A DNA stretch of 64,000 bases from JANQRX01 sp963663975 (GTDB taxonomy: Bacteria; Pseudomonadota; Alphaproteobacteria; Rhizobiales; Kaistiaceae): the NCBI GenBank assembly GCA_963663975.2, contig CAXXRA010000002.1, forward strand, positions 1-64,000, read 5' to 3'. The position numbers were made by a program, and so were the translations under genes. The notes under the pieces are model-generated. The model did no database searches. It was not told the origin of the DNA and was given only the letters and a program-made list of their open reading frames with translations. How positions within the stretch are numbered: the stretch's first letter is position 1; every line of letters begins with the position of its first letter. Shown one piece after another: positions 53,906 to 63,825 of the stretch.

Positions 53906-55301
53906 ATGAAACAGCTGCTCGCCGGAACGATTGATCACCCTCGCCCTGGTGTCAGCGACCAGTTCGACGCGTGCAACCGCCCAGAGCGACCCCGCCGCTG
54001 CTTTGCCGCCCTCACCGTTGGTGGCCGAGGTCCAGATCGGGCTCTACGCCGGGCGAACGGCGGAAGCCGCGTCCGCGGCCGAGCGCCGGCTTGCCGCGGT
54101 CCCGGATGATGGCGAGGCGCGGTTCGCGCTCGGCACCGTCCAGTTTCTGCAGGCGGTGGAAAATGTCGGTCGCTCCTTCCACCGCTACGGACTTCGCAGC
54201 GGGCAATACGGTATCGGCCTGATCGATCTGCCCATCCTGCGTGTTCCGGTGCCATTCAATCCCAGTCCCGACGAGGTCACCTATCAGGCCATGCGCGGCA
54301 TCCTGGAATCGTTTGTGAGGGACCTCGAAACCGCTGAGGCGACCCTCAGCCTGGTCCGGTCATCGGGCGAGATCGACCTGCCGCTCGACATCGGACAGAT
54401 CCGTCTTGACCTCGACGGCGATGGCGTTGTCAGCGATGAGGAAGGCCTGTGGCGCATCTTCGCGGCGATTTCGGGCGAGGGCCGCGTTGATGGCGAAACA
54501 CCGCCGGGAATTGTTGTCGGTTTCGATCAAAGCGACGTGCCGTGGCTGCGCGCCTATAGCCATCTGCTGATCGCCATCGCGCAGTTCCCGCTTGCCTATG
54601 ACTGGGAACCCGCTTTTGACTGGGAACCCGCTTTCGAGGTCACATTCCCCAGCATCTTTCCGATGCCATCCTCGCCCTACGCCAGACTCCATGCGTCCAC
54701 ATCCGAGTTCTATCGGCTGTTCGAGGAGGCCGCACGGCTTCCGGAGGATCAGCGGGAAGAGTTCATGGAGGATCAATCGGAACGCCTCAGGGAGTTGGCC
54801 GGTGCCACCGAATTTACCGGCATCGCCGACCTGATTGCCTTCGTCCATCTCAACCGCTGGCCGCTGGTCGAGTCGGACCGGATGCGGAGCGTCGCAGGGC
54901 ATCTGGAAGCGATGATCGATCTCAGCCGAGAAAACTGGCGGCGCATCCTGGCCGAAACCGATAACCGCGCCGAATGGGTGCCCAACCCCGACCAGACCGG
55001 CGTCTTTCCGCGCCTAAGCGTCAGTGCCGATCAGGTCGCCGGCTGGCAGCACTTTCTCGACGAGTTCGGGGCGATCCTGCAGGGACGGAGGCTGATCCCC
55101 CACTGGCGCTTCGACGAAGGGATCAACATGGGCAAGCTGTTCGATGAGCCACCAGAGGTGTTCGACATCGTCATGATGATCGAAGGGGCGGCGGTACTGC
55201 CCTATCTCGAACCAGGCGAATTCACCACCGGCGACACCTGGCGGCAAATCATGCAGGTGTTTCGCGGTGACTTCTTCCGCTACTTCATCTGGTTCAATTG
55301 A
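53906..55301 (+). pseudogene. Exported protein of unknown family, frameshifted within the signal peptide
   Basis: A strong ribosome site (AAAGGAGG) precedes ATG 53906, giving MKQLLAGT; one base later the main frame continues ITLALVSATSSTRATAQSDP. Removing one base (the extra T in acgattgatc near 53930-53932) yields an ideal signal peptide and an exported protein of about 464 residues. The mature part is all-helical in appearance, with a tetratricopeptide-like N-terminal stretch (AASAAERRLAAVPDDGEARF), a calcium-loop-like LDLDGDGVVSDEEGLW, and the tandem DWEPAFDWEPAF from an 18-bp duplication at 54600-54635. No domain of known function was recognised. Confidence 0.65.
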
Positions 55302-55308
55302 TGATTTT

Positions 55309-55363
55309 CGGCATGCGCCAGGGCGAAACGTGATCCGGGTTTTTAGAATCCGGCCGCATGCCG
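55309..55363. repeat. Inverted repeat after the unknown exported-protein gene
   Basis: cggcatgcg and cgcatgccg enclose 37 bp that contain a further atccggg/aatccgg pairing. It may act as a transcript-end hairpin for the preceding gene; no T run follows. The next 300 bp to the deaminase gene hold nothing else recognised. Confidence 0.4.
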
Positions 55364-55665
55364 CGCCGGTGTTGCCGGCTCGCCATAACAGCTGGTGCGC
55401 CGGCGACCGGCCGCGCTCCCTGGCTTCGGTTTCGTCGTGGACAACCATGGTCGTGCCTCCACGCCGACAACCTACCCCCGAAACGCGCCTGGTTTGAAGC
55501 CATTTCGGTGCCGGCGCCAAGGGATCTCAAGCCGCGGTGACCGGTCACTGCGGGTCGATCCGTCGACCAAGAAAACCACCGCCCGGCGTTGACCGGTGCT
55601 GCCCATCATCGAACAATTTTGGGATAGGCTCGCGCCCGACGCGGACACCACGGAGGGCGAGCGTT

Positions 55666-56139
55666 TTGGACGATCAGATCCTTTTGCGGCGGGCCATCGC
55701 AATCGCCGCGCGGGCGCGGGCCAATGGCAACCACCCGTTTGGCGCTCTGTTGGCGGGCCCGGACGGCAACATTGAGGCCGAGGCGGAAAACCAGGTGGTC
55801 AGCCAGCGCGATCCCACAAGACATGCGGAACTGGTGCTGGTCAGCGATGTCGCGCGCAGATGGCCGGCCGAGTTTCTCTCAGGCTCAAGCCTCTACACCA
55901 GCACCGAGCCCTGTGCGATGTGCGCCGGGGCGATCTACTGGGCCGGCATCGGAAGGGTGGTCTACGCCCTGGCGGAGTCGGCCCTGTTGGACTTGACCGG
56001 CAATCACGCCGAAAACCCGACGCTCGACATGCCCTGCCGCCAGGTATTCGCTTGCGGCCATCGCGACACCGAGGTCACCGGTCCGCTTTTGCAGGACGAA
56101 GCCCGCGCGGTGCATGAGGGCTTCTGGCAGGCCGGCTGA
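55666..56139 (+). CDS. Nucleoside/nucleobase deaminase (guanine deaminase-like)
   Basis: 157-aa zinc deaminase. The zinc ligands are in PTRHAELVLVSDVA (HAE) and STEPCAMCAGAIYWAGIGRV (PCxxC). ANGNHPFGALLAGPDGN is the substrate-loop strand. The family includes guanine, cytosine and tRNA-adenosine deaminases; the short C-terminus (DEARAVHEGFW) fits the guanine deaminase-like group best. The start is a TTG (55666) with GGAGGG upstream; no ATG precedes the conserved region. Confidence 0.82.
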   Translation: MDDQILLRRAIAIAARARANGNHPFGALLAGPDGNIEAEAENQVVSQRDPTRHAELVLVSDVARRWPAEFLSGSSLYTSTEPCAMCAGAIYWAGIGRVVYALAESALLDLTGNHAENPTLDMPCRQVFACGHRDTEVTGPLLQDEARAVHEGFWQAG

Positions 56140-56259
56140 GTCCGGGAATTGACGGATGCCTGGAGCGGACGGTGGATGGGTCAGAACCCGGGGACCGGCC
56201 CGATCACCTCGAGACGTAGCCGTGCTACGGTCCTTGCAGCTTGGTGGGAGTAGTGAAAC

Positions 56260-56736
56260 ATGTTGAGACGACTTTCGGTTGCCGCGGCGATGGCCATCGT
56301 GCTTGGGGCGTCGGCTGCGGTGGCGTTCGACCCGGCAGACGTTGAGAAACTCCGGGCAACGGGGAGTTGCGTAAAATGCGACCTGACGGAAGCGGACCTG
56401 TCGAACGCGGACCTGTCGGGTGCGGACCTGTCGGGCGCGATCCTGATATTCGCGGACCTGAGGGAAGCGGACCTGACGGGAGCGGACCTGAGGGAAGCGG
56501 ACCTGGCGAACGTGTTCATGTGGGGCGCGATCCTGTTCGAGGCGGACCTGAGGGAAGCGGTCCTGGCGTACGCGATCCTGGCGCGCGTGAACCTGATAGG
56601 CGCAGACCTGAGGGAAGCGGACCTGACGGAGGCGGCGTTGTTCGAGGCGGACCTGCGGGACGCCGATCTGACGGAAGCGATCCTGTGCAATACGTTAATG
56701 CCCGACGGCAACCTCGATAACAGCGGTTGCTCATAA
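56260..56736 (+). CDS. Exported pentapeptide-repeat protein
   Basis: 158 aa. Signal peptide MLRRLSVAAAMAIVLGASAA, cleaved before FDPAD, a Cys pair CVKC, then about 20 A(D/N)LxX pentapeptides (LTEADLSNADLSGADLSGAI and on) that should form a right-handed quadrilateral beta-helix. Ends with a Cys in NSGCS. The secreted form and the Cys pair suggest an envelope role. The leader and ribosome site closely match those of the gene at 59699. Confidence 0.85.
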   Translation: MLRRLSVAAAMAIVLGASAAVAFDPADVEKLRATGSCVKCDLTEADLSNADLSGADLSGAILIFADLREADLTGADLREADLANVFMWGAILFEADLREAVLAYAILARVNLIGADLREADLTEAALFEADLRDADLTEAILCNTLMPDGNLDNSGCS

Positions 56737-57459
56737 ACCGGGACGGCTTCCCAATGAAGATTCAGGGCAAGCCTTGTAGCCGACCGCGAATGCTCGTTGC
56801 TGAACGAGATACCGCCGAGCTCGCCACGACGCCTCCGTCGAACCGGCGTTCACAGGTGTAGACCCGGATTTCCCGAATTCAATTCGATGACGCGCATGGT
56901 CGATTCTGCTATAAGAATCAAGCATTATCATCATGGCACACCGGGCGAGGCTGCCGTGGCGTCATGAACCCAGGACCCCCCATTTACGGGTCGATTTCGA
57001 CCGAAGCGGCCTCGAACGCTTGATTCCATGGTTCCAAGGTTACGTCAGACGCTGGAGCTCGCCTACCGGGATGACGATGCCCTTGGCTGAAGGTTGGCGG
57101 CGGTCCTTTTCCACCTGACAGTCGTCGGGCGGCATGGCATGACGGGGCAGCCGTCAGTCGGTGTTTGGCCGGCTGCGGCGATACGGAGATGTCAAATGCC
57201 GATCGTCGCTCGCATCCCGCCATGCGGTGGATTGTCGGTGGCAGGGCGATCGAAAGACAGGCTGCCTCGACCAGCCAGATGGCTCGTTCGAGACGGAGTT
57301 TCTGGCCACGACGAGAACACGGAAGCCTTGGCTCGCCACATCAACGGAATGTCACAGGAGTAGAGAGTCATCAGATCGAAGGCGATTATCTTCGAACGCA
57401 GTCTCGATCAGCAAGAAACGGTCGGGTCAAGCCGAGTCTGCCGCCGGCGTAGATCAAGC
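56737..57459. other. Gene-poor stretch, partly AT-rich
   Basis: About 720 bp with no supportable gene. 56870-56940 is AT-richer than average and could hold promoters. Short frames cross the rest, but their composition is not gene-like. Confidence 0.35.
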
Positions 57460-59439
57460 CTATTCGCTCAGCAGGTCTTCGACCGCGCGCCTGCTCCGCG
57501 GACCGAAATCTCCGTCAATCCGTCCGGAATAGTGCCCCTTCTCGGCTAGAAACCGTTGAACGGCTTGCCTGGTTTCGCGCGCCCAATTGGTCATCCCGCC
57601 CCGCACGGCATCCAGAGCCTTTTCGTGTCCGAGCAAGGCAGCCTCAATCAGATACCTTCCTGCCTCCGAGTGGTTGCGGGCGCCGAAATCTCCCTCATCA
57701 TAGCCGACCGCAAGGTTCCAGCCTGCGCTGCCCACGTCGGCGCTGGCTGCCATCCGATACCAGCGGACGGCTTCAGCCTGGTCCTCGGCAACGCCTTCGC
57801 CGTGTTCATAGGCATAACCGAGATTGTTCATCGCCGAGGCATTGCCGGCTTCGGCAGCCTTGCGGTACCAACGGACCCCCTCGGCCTCGTCCAGCTCCAC
57901 GCCCTCGCCGTAGTCGTACGCATATCCGAGATTGTTCATCGCCGACGTCTGTCCGGCTTCGGCAGCCTTGCGGTACCACCGGACCGCTTCGGCCTCGTCC
58001 AGCTCCACGCCTTCGCCGTGTTTATAGGCATAGCCGAGATTGTTCATCGCCGAGGCATTGCCGGCTTCGGCCGCCTTGCGGTACCAGCGGACCCCCTCGA
58101 CCTCGTCCAGCTCCACGCCCTCACCGTAGTCGTAGGCATAACCCAGGCTGTACATAGCCTTCACATGACCGGCTTCGGCAGCCTTGCGATACCAGCGCAC
58201 CCCCTCGGCCTCGTCCAGCTCCACGCCCTCGCCGTAGTCGTAGGCATATCCGAGATTGTACATGCCTCCATCGTTGCCGGCGTTGGCTGCCATCCGATAC
58301 CAGCGGACGCCTTCAGCCTAGTCTTCGGCAACGCCTTCGCCGTGTTTATAGGCATATCCGAGATTGTTCATCGCCGAGGCATTGCCGGCTTCGGCAGCCT
58401 TGCGGTACCACCGGACCCCCTCGGCCTCGTCCAGCTCCACGCCCTCGCCGTAGTCGTACGCACGGCCGAGATTGTACATGCCCGAATCGTTGCCGGCGTC
58501 GGCTGCCATCCGATACCAGCGGACGCCTTCAGCCTGGTCTTCGGCAACGCCTTCGCCGTGTTTATAGGCATAGCCGAGATTGTTCATCGCCGAGGCATTG
58601 CCGGCTTCGGCCGCCTTGCGGTACCAGCGGACCCCCTCGACCTCGTCCAGCTCCACGCCCTGGCCGTAGTCGTAGGCATAACCCAGGCTGTAAATAGCCT
58701 CGACATGGCCGGCTTCGGCCGCCTTGCGATACCAGCGCACCCCCTCGGCCTCGTCCAGCTCCACGCCCTCGCCGTAGTCGTAAGCATATCCGAGATTGTA
58801 CATCGCCGTCGCGTGGCCGGCTTCGGCCGCCTTGCGGTACCAGCGCACCCCCTCGGCCTCGTCCAGCTCCACGCCCTGGCCGTAATCGTAGGCATATCCC
58901 AGACTGTACATGGCCTTCACATGACCGGCTTCGGCCGCCTTGCGATACCAGCGCGCGCCCTCGGCCTCGTCCAGCTCCACGCCCTCGCCGTAGTCGTAGG
59001 CATATCCGAGATTGAACATTGCTTCGGCATCACCGGCGTCCGCCGCGGCGCGGACATGTTGCGTGTCATCGGGCTCGCGAGCATCGGTGCCCTTGGCATC
59101 TTCGAAGGTCGAAGCATCGCGAGTATTGCCCTTATTGCGCTTGCTTGTCTCGACGATTGCCTGAGCCAGCACAAAGGCTTCGGCGGTATCCTTTGCGGCT
59201 CCGAGATGGGTGGCATTCGTGCGGTTGGGTGCGGTCGCACCGACCGAAAATTCTCGCCCAGCGACGGTTTCGAGCAAGGCAATGGTCGCGCGATGCCGGC
59301 CAATCCTATCGCTCTGGTCGGCGCTTTGGCCGAGGAGGTCAAGGCTGGCAGGGTTATCTATTCCCGCCGCCACGTCCGCTTGGAGCGGGCTGGGAGCGGA
59401 AAAGAAGACGATAGCAATCGTACAGATGATTACCGGCGT
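57460..59439 (-). pseudogene. Sel1-repeat exported protein with internal TAG and no normal start
   Basis: Fourteen or so near-identical 36-residue Sel1 repeats (AMYNLGYAYDYGEGVELDEA, EGVRWYRKAAEAG) precede a C-terminal peptidoglycan-binding segment (VQRFLAEKGHYSGRIDGDFG). The frame is interrupted once, at 58318-58320, where a conserved CAG (Q in EDQAEGVRW) is TAG. The upstream frame extends past a GTG at 59373 into a good signal peptide (PVIICTIAIVFFSAPSPLQA) that would need the ACG at 59439 as start, with AGGAAGG eight bases before it. The intact protein would be about 660 residues. Repeats differ by few bases, so they likely undergo conversion or expansion. Confidence 0.8.
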
Positions 59440-59698
59440 TCTGATGGCCTTCCTATGGATGTGTAGAATGTCGCAATCACAACGCGTCTGTAAAGAGGCT
59501 GCGGGTCACGATTTCCCGCTCCGCAAAATGATCTGTTCGGCAAGGCGTCGGCGGCGCACGCCCGTCTGCGTGCCGAGAGAGACAAGCTCCGGTCCTGCGG
59601 CAGCGGACGTCCGTGATCGACGGCGTGACGGTAGCTTTCGACCCAAGGAGGTCTTTACGCAGTCGTGCTAGCCTCACCGCTTGGGAGGCGTACGAAAC

Positions 59699-60410
59699 AT
59701 GTTGGGGCGGGATACGAGACGAGTTTCGGTTGGCGCCGCGATGGCCATCGCGTTTGGGGCCTCGGCCGCGGTGGCGTTCGACCCGATGGATTTCTGCGCG
59801 GAACCGGCGAACAAAGTGACGTGCGACCGCGTCGAGTTTCTCCCGGGTGAGTTCGGCACCGCTTTATCCAACTCGGTGGTGCGCGGTGAACGGGCCGTCT
59901 ACCTCCTCGACGCCGTGGCAGGCCAGGCGCTGGTCCTGAACATTCACATCGCTCGAGAACAACGCGGTCTACGACGTCATCGGCCCGTCGGGCGCGATGC
60001 TGGCGGGAGAGGTGACCGGCGGCGTGATCCTCCTGCCGGAAAGCGGCGACTACAGCATCATCGTCGGGGGCACCCGGGGCAATGCCTCCTACCGCCTCGA
60101 AGTGCACGTCTACCGAGCCCAGGTGATTCGCTTCGCTGCCGGTGCGACGGGCGCCACCGTGTCCGATGCCGTCGTGCGGGGCGAGCGGACGGCGTATTTG
60201 CTCGGCGCGGCCGGCGGCCAGACGATGTCCGTGTCCATCAACTCGCTGGAGGACAACGCCGTCTTCGCGGTGTACCCACCTTCGGGACCGCCCATCGTGC
60301 GGGAGGCCACCAATGCGCGTCTCACCCTGCCGAAAAGCGGCGACTACAGCATCATCGTCGGGGCCACCCGGGGCAATGCCTCCTACCGCCTCACGGTCGA
60401 GATCCTGTGA
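59699..60410 (+). pseudogene. Exported PPC-like repeat protein, frameshifted
   Basis: Signal peptide (SVGAAMAIAFGASAAVAFDP) followed by a unit ending VVRGERAVYLLDAVAGQALVL in one frame. From about 59955 the second frame continues LENNAVYDVIGPSGAMLAGE, ESGDYSIIVGGTRGNASYRL and then a second unit (VVRGERTAYLLGAAGGQTMS, KSGDYSIIVGATRGNASYRL). SGDYSIIV with a closing NASYRL strand resembles pre-peptidase C-terminal beta-sandwich domains. Comparison with the second unit indicates that two or five bases are missing before ctcgag. GGGAGG precedes the ATG. Confidence 0.65.
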
Positions 60411-60849
60411 GTCGGCAGTTCCTGGGGGACTAGGCTCCGAAGCGCTGGCGTAGAGGACGCCTCGTTCACGTGCTGAATAACAGATGGACCTACAGCTCGT
60501 GCAAAGGTCTTGGAGGAGCCGGCTTAGGCAGAACCATTGGCAGCCGGATGTAAAGGACGATTGGTGGTATGAGTGAAATTCAATGATCCAAGCCCAACTA
60601 CCAAAGCCACCCGCAGAGCCACCCCCGGAACCAATCCCTGGCGTTCCTCCATTTCCCGTCCCCGACAAGCCACCGCAACCGCCACCAGCGGAACCGCCAC
60701 CGCCGGGGATGCGGGCCTGAAGACGCACAGATCGGCCGTCGGGTTCGATTTGGCGCATCACTGCGGTGCCAGGGACGGCGAGCGCAGCCCTGGCTAGACC
60801 GGCCCGGTTGGCTGGCGATCAGTGGTGCGCCCGTCTTTGCCCCAAAAAC
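60411..60849. other. Gene-poor spacer with Pro/Gly-rich low-complexity DNA
   Basis: About 440 bp. A repetitive CC(A/G)CC-rich segment at 60600-60720 gives Pro-, Thr- or Gly-rich translations depending on frame. No start, ribosome site or family supports a gene. Confidence 0.35.
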
Positions 60850-61248
60850 TCAATACATCCACCAGGGGCGCGGGTGGGGCCCTGTGTAAATCGAGAATCC
60901 GCGGCGGCGCTGGCGGGGCCCGATGTAAATCGAGAATCCCGGGCCGCGCTGGTAGAAGTAGGGTGCGGGCCGATACCGTGGCGCCACATAGGCGGTGCCG
61001 TGCAGGTATCTCCCCGACGCCCAGACCAAGGTTCCGCGAAAATCGAGCTGGCACCAACCGGATGTGCAGTACCGAACATTGACCACTGCGCCGCGCGGCA
61101 GCACCCCGACGCGGTGATAGCCGACACCCGGTCCGGCCCGCACGTTCAGGCTCGCGGTCGTCTGCGCTGGATAGGCCTGGGCTGCCAATGGCAACGTCAG
61201 CATCATGCCGACTGCGGTGACGGCAATGGTAAGTGAGCGAAGCATCAT
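60850..61248 (-). CDS. Exported SH3-domain protein
   Basis: 132 aa. Signal peptide MMLRSLTIAVTAVGMMLTLP, LAAQA, then a bacterial SH3 domain: ASLNVRAGPGVGYHRVGVLP, VNVRYCTSGWCQLDF, GTLVWASGRYL. The tail is Tyr/Arg/Pro-rich with a repeated GFSIY-x-GP segment. Such small proteins are common in Rhizobiales and are assumed to bind envelope components. The next 380 bp (61249-61627) hold no recognised gene. Confidence 0.83.
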   Translation of the reverse strand: MMLRSLTIAVTAVGMMLTLPLAAQAYPAQTTASLNVRAGPGVGYHRVGVLPRGAVVNVRYCTSGWCQLDFRGTLVWASGRYLHGTAYVAPRYRPAPYFYQRGPGFSIYIGPRQRRRGFSIYTGPHPRPWWMY

Positions 61249-61627
61249 TCATCTCCCTTGCTGGTTCGGCCGGGAAGGGAGTGCCGCGCCGGTGCGTTTG
61301 AGAGCGCAATTTCGGCGGCGTTCCTCAAACCGGCCGCACCTGGCGCGAACGCCGGGTACATTGGCCCCCGCTCCTCGTCATTATCGTGCGGATCGCTGTC
61401 GAACGCCATTCGAAATCCGCACAAGCACAGGCAGGCCGGATTGTCGTCACCAGGATGCCGCCTGAAACGTTCTCCACCGTCAACTGATCGGCTTGGGCCA
61501 TGTCCCGCCGGCGATGCACATGGCGGAGCGTCGCCTGCCCAAAATCGGCTAAGGTGTCCAGACCACACCGCGCAGCGTCCGCACGCCGTTTGGAAGGTCG
61601 CGGACGGAACAATCGAGAGTAGCCCAG

Positions 61628-61859
61628 TTGACCGACCAAGCAACCTTGGAGTTCGAACACGACCGGGTGGGCTACACCTACAAAACCGGCGGCAGAACTA
61701 TCGGCGAGTCCGACATCCTTCTTCACGCCGGCCAGACCGGCGATCAGTTTCCTCTTCATGTGAATGCCGAGGCGCCGGATCGTCGAGACCATGGACGTCG
61801 TCAACCAGCGTGGCGAGACGGTGCTGGCGGTCGATCACATCCTGATCCGCCGGGTTTGA
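61628..61859 (+). pseudogene. MaoC-like dehydratase with internal deletion
   Basis: N-terminal sequence VGYTYKTGGRTIGESDILLH then AGQTGDQFPLHVNAE matches MaoC-like hot-dog dehydratases, covering the catalytic Asp/His region. After that the frame is lost and, in another frame, the C-terminal strand reads RRIVETMDVVNQRGETVLAV, DHILIRRV before TGA. The family is near 150 residues; only about half remains, so roughly 70 codons from the middle are deleted. Confidence 0.65.
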
Positions 61860-61944
61860 CAGTGGCCACGTGACCATGCCGTTTTTCGCCTGCTGTCCGA
61901 TAGCGTTCGGCGTGGTCCAAGCAAAGCCAACGGGGAAACGCGCC

Positions 61945-63773
61945 ATGTCCTCCCGCCTCCTGTCGATGCTGTTGTCGGTCGTTGTTCTGGGATTGGCACA
62001 GAGCCACGCCCAGCAGGCCAGCGATGCGGAGGCACCGGAACGCGCGACCGGAACCGCTAACCTTGCTTCTGATCGATTGCAGTCCTCGCTCGAGGTCAAA
62101 GCCGCCGGCGACCCGGTGCGGGCCGGAAACTGGATGGTATCGGCCGCCAATCCGCTTGCGGTCGAGGCGGGCGCCAAAGTCCTGTCAGGCGGTGGATCGG
62201 CCGCCGATGCCATGATCGCCATTCAGGCAGTGTTGGGACTGGTCGAGCCGCAATCCTCCGGCCTGGGAGGCGGTGCATTCCTGGTCTGGTACGACGCGGC
62301 GACCGGAACGGTGACCACAATCGACGGCCGTGAAACGGCGCCGCTCGATGCCACCCCCGTTCTGTTTCAGGACGACAGCGGCGAACCGCTGGCGTTCTTC
62401 GACGCCGTCGTCGGCGGCCGTTCCGTCGGCACGCCGGGAACGCCGCGGCTGATGGAAATGGCCCAGCAAAAATGGGGCGAGATGGATTGGGCCTCGCTGT
62501 TCGACGACGCCATCGCGCTCGCCGAAAATGGTTTCACGGTCTCACCGCGGCTAGCCCAACTGATCGCCGGCGACGCCGAACGGCTCGCTCGTTTTGCCGG
62601 CACGCGCGCCTATTTCCTGCCCGATGGCGCGCCGCTCGAACAGGGCGCATTGCTCAAGAACCCGGCCTACGCCGAGACCCTGCAAACGCTGGCCAACGAT
62701 GGTGCAGACGGCTTCTACTCGGGGCCGATCGCATTTGACATCGTCACAGCCGTCCAGCGCGCCGCGGGCAATCCGGGTGTCCTGTCGATGGGTGACCTTG
62801 AGGGCTACCGGGCCAAGGAAAGAGCGGCCGTGTGCATCGACTATCGCGGCCACGATGTCTGCGGAATGGGACCGCCATCATCCGGCGCGATTGCCGTGGG
62901 ACAGATATTGGGGCTGCTTGCACCCTTCGACATCCGATCGCCCGGTCCAGAGGCAATTGAGACCTGGCGGCTGATCGGCGACGCCTCGCGACTGGCCTTT
63001 GCCGACCGCGGCCGCTACCTGGCCGACAGTGACTTCGTTCCGGTGCCGGTCAACGGCCTGCTGTCGCCCGATTACCTGGCACAGCGATCGGCCCTGCTTA
63101 CCGGTGACAGCGCGCTGGAGTCCGTTTCGCCCGGCGAACCCGAGTTTGACCACGCGCTGTTGTGGTCCGACGACGTTTCCCTGGAACTGCCGTCGACCAG
63201 CCACATCTCGATCGTCGATGCGGCGGGCAACGCGCTGTCGATGACCACCACCATCGAAAACACCTTCGGGTCGCGGCTGATGGTTCGCGGTTTCCTGCTC
63301 AACAACGAGTTGACCGATTTTTCGATTTCCTGCTCAACAACGAGTTGACCGATTTTTCGTTTCGAACCCATGCCGACGGACGACCGATCGCCAACCGGGT
63401 CGAACCGGGCAAGCGGCCGCGCTCGTCAATGGTGCCGACCATCGTCATGAAGGACGGCGAACCGGTTTTTGTCGTCGGCTCTCCCGGCGGCAGCCGCATC
63501 ATCGGCTACGTTGCGCAGGCCATCATCGCCCGTCTCGACTGGGGCATGAACGCCCAGCAAGCCGTCGCCATGCCGCACGCCGTGAATCGGTTCGGCACCT
63601 ATGACCTCGAGCAGGGCACCGCCGCCGCCGACATGAAGGCCGCGCTCGAGCAACTCGGTTACGAGGTCAAGCTACGTGACCTGACCTCGGGCCTGCACGC
63701 CATTGCCATCGACAGCCGGGGCCTTGAAGGCGGCGCCGATCCGCGACGCGAGGGGATTGCGGCGGGAGGGTAG
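61945..63773 (+). pseudogene. ggt: Gamma-glutamyltransferase, frameshifted by a 35-bp tandem duplication
   Basis: Periplasmic Ntn-hydrolase that cleaves glutathione and gamma-glutamyl compounds. A signal peptide (LLSMLLSVVVLGLAQSHAQQ) precedes the large subunit (GNWMVSAANPLAVEAGAKVL, QSSGLGGGAFLVWYD). The small-subunit start TSHISIVDAAGNALSMTTTI holds the nucleophile Thr. At MVRGFLLNNELTDFS a 35-bp segment is repeated, shifting the frame; the second frame resumes with FSFRTHADGRPIANR, then VVGSPGGSRIIGYVAQAI. With one copy removed the protein would be about 597 residues and complete. Confidence 0.9.
63291..63360. repeat. 35-bp tandem duplication in ggt
   Basis: Units 63291-63325 and 63326-63360 are identical over 34 bases (tttcctgctcaacaacgagt onward) and differ at the last base. 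Because 35 is not a multiple of three it breaks the frame. Confidence 0.92.
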
Positions 63774-63812
63774 AGCCCTTTCGACCAACTCGGAGCATTC
63801 TGACGGAGCGAT
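63771..63812. repeat. Left-arm copy of the TAGAGCCCTTTC element
   Basis: tagagccctttcgaccaact and the following attctgacggagcgat match the left arm of the 174-bp element at 33676, with one base missing. It starts exactly at the ggt stop codon, as the full copy starts next to the TetR stop. Confidence 0.7.
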
Positions 63813-63825
63813 CGACCCAGAGCGT

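Noticed and set aside
57460..59100. Regular 108-bp repeats resembling a repeat array
   Set aside because: They encode Sel1 repeats in one frame; spacing and lack of unique spacers exclude CRISPR.
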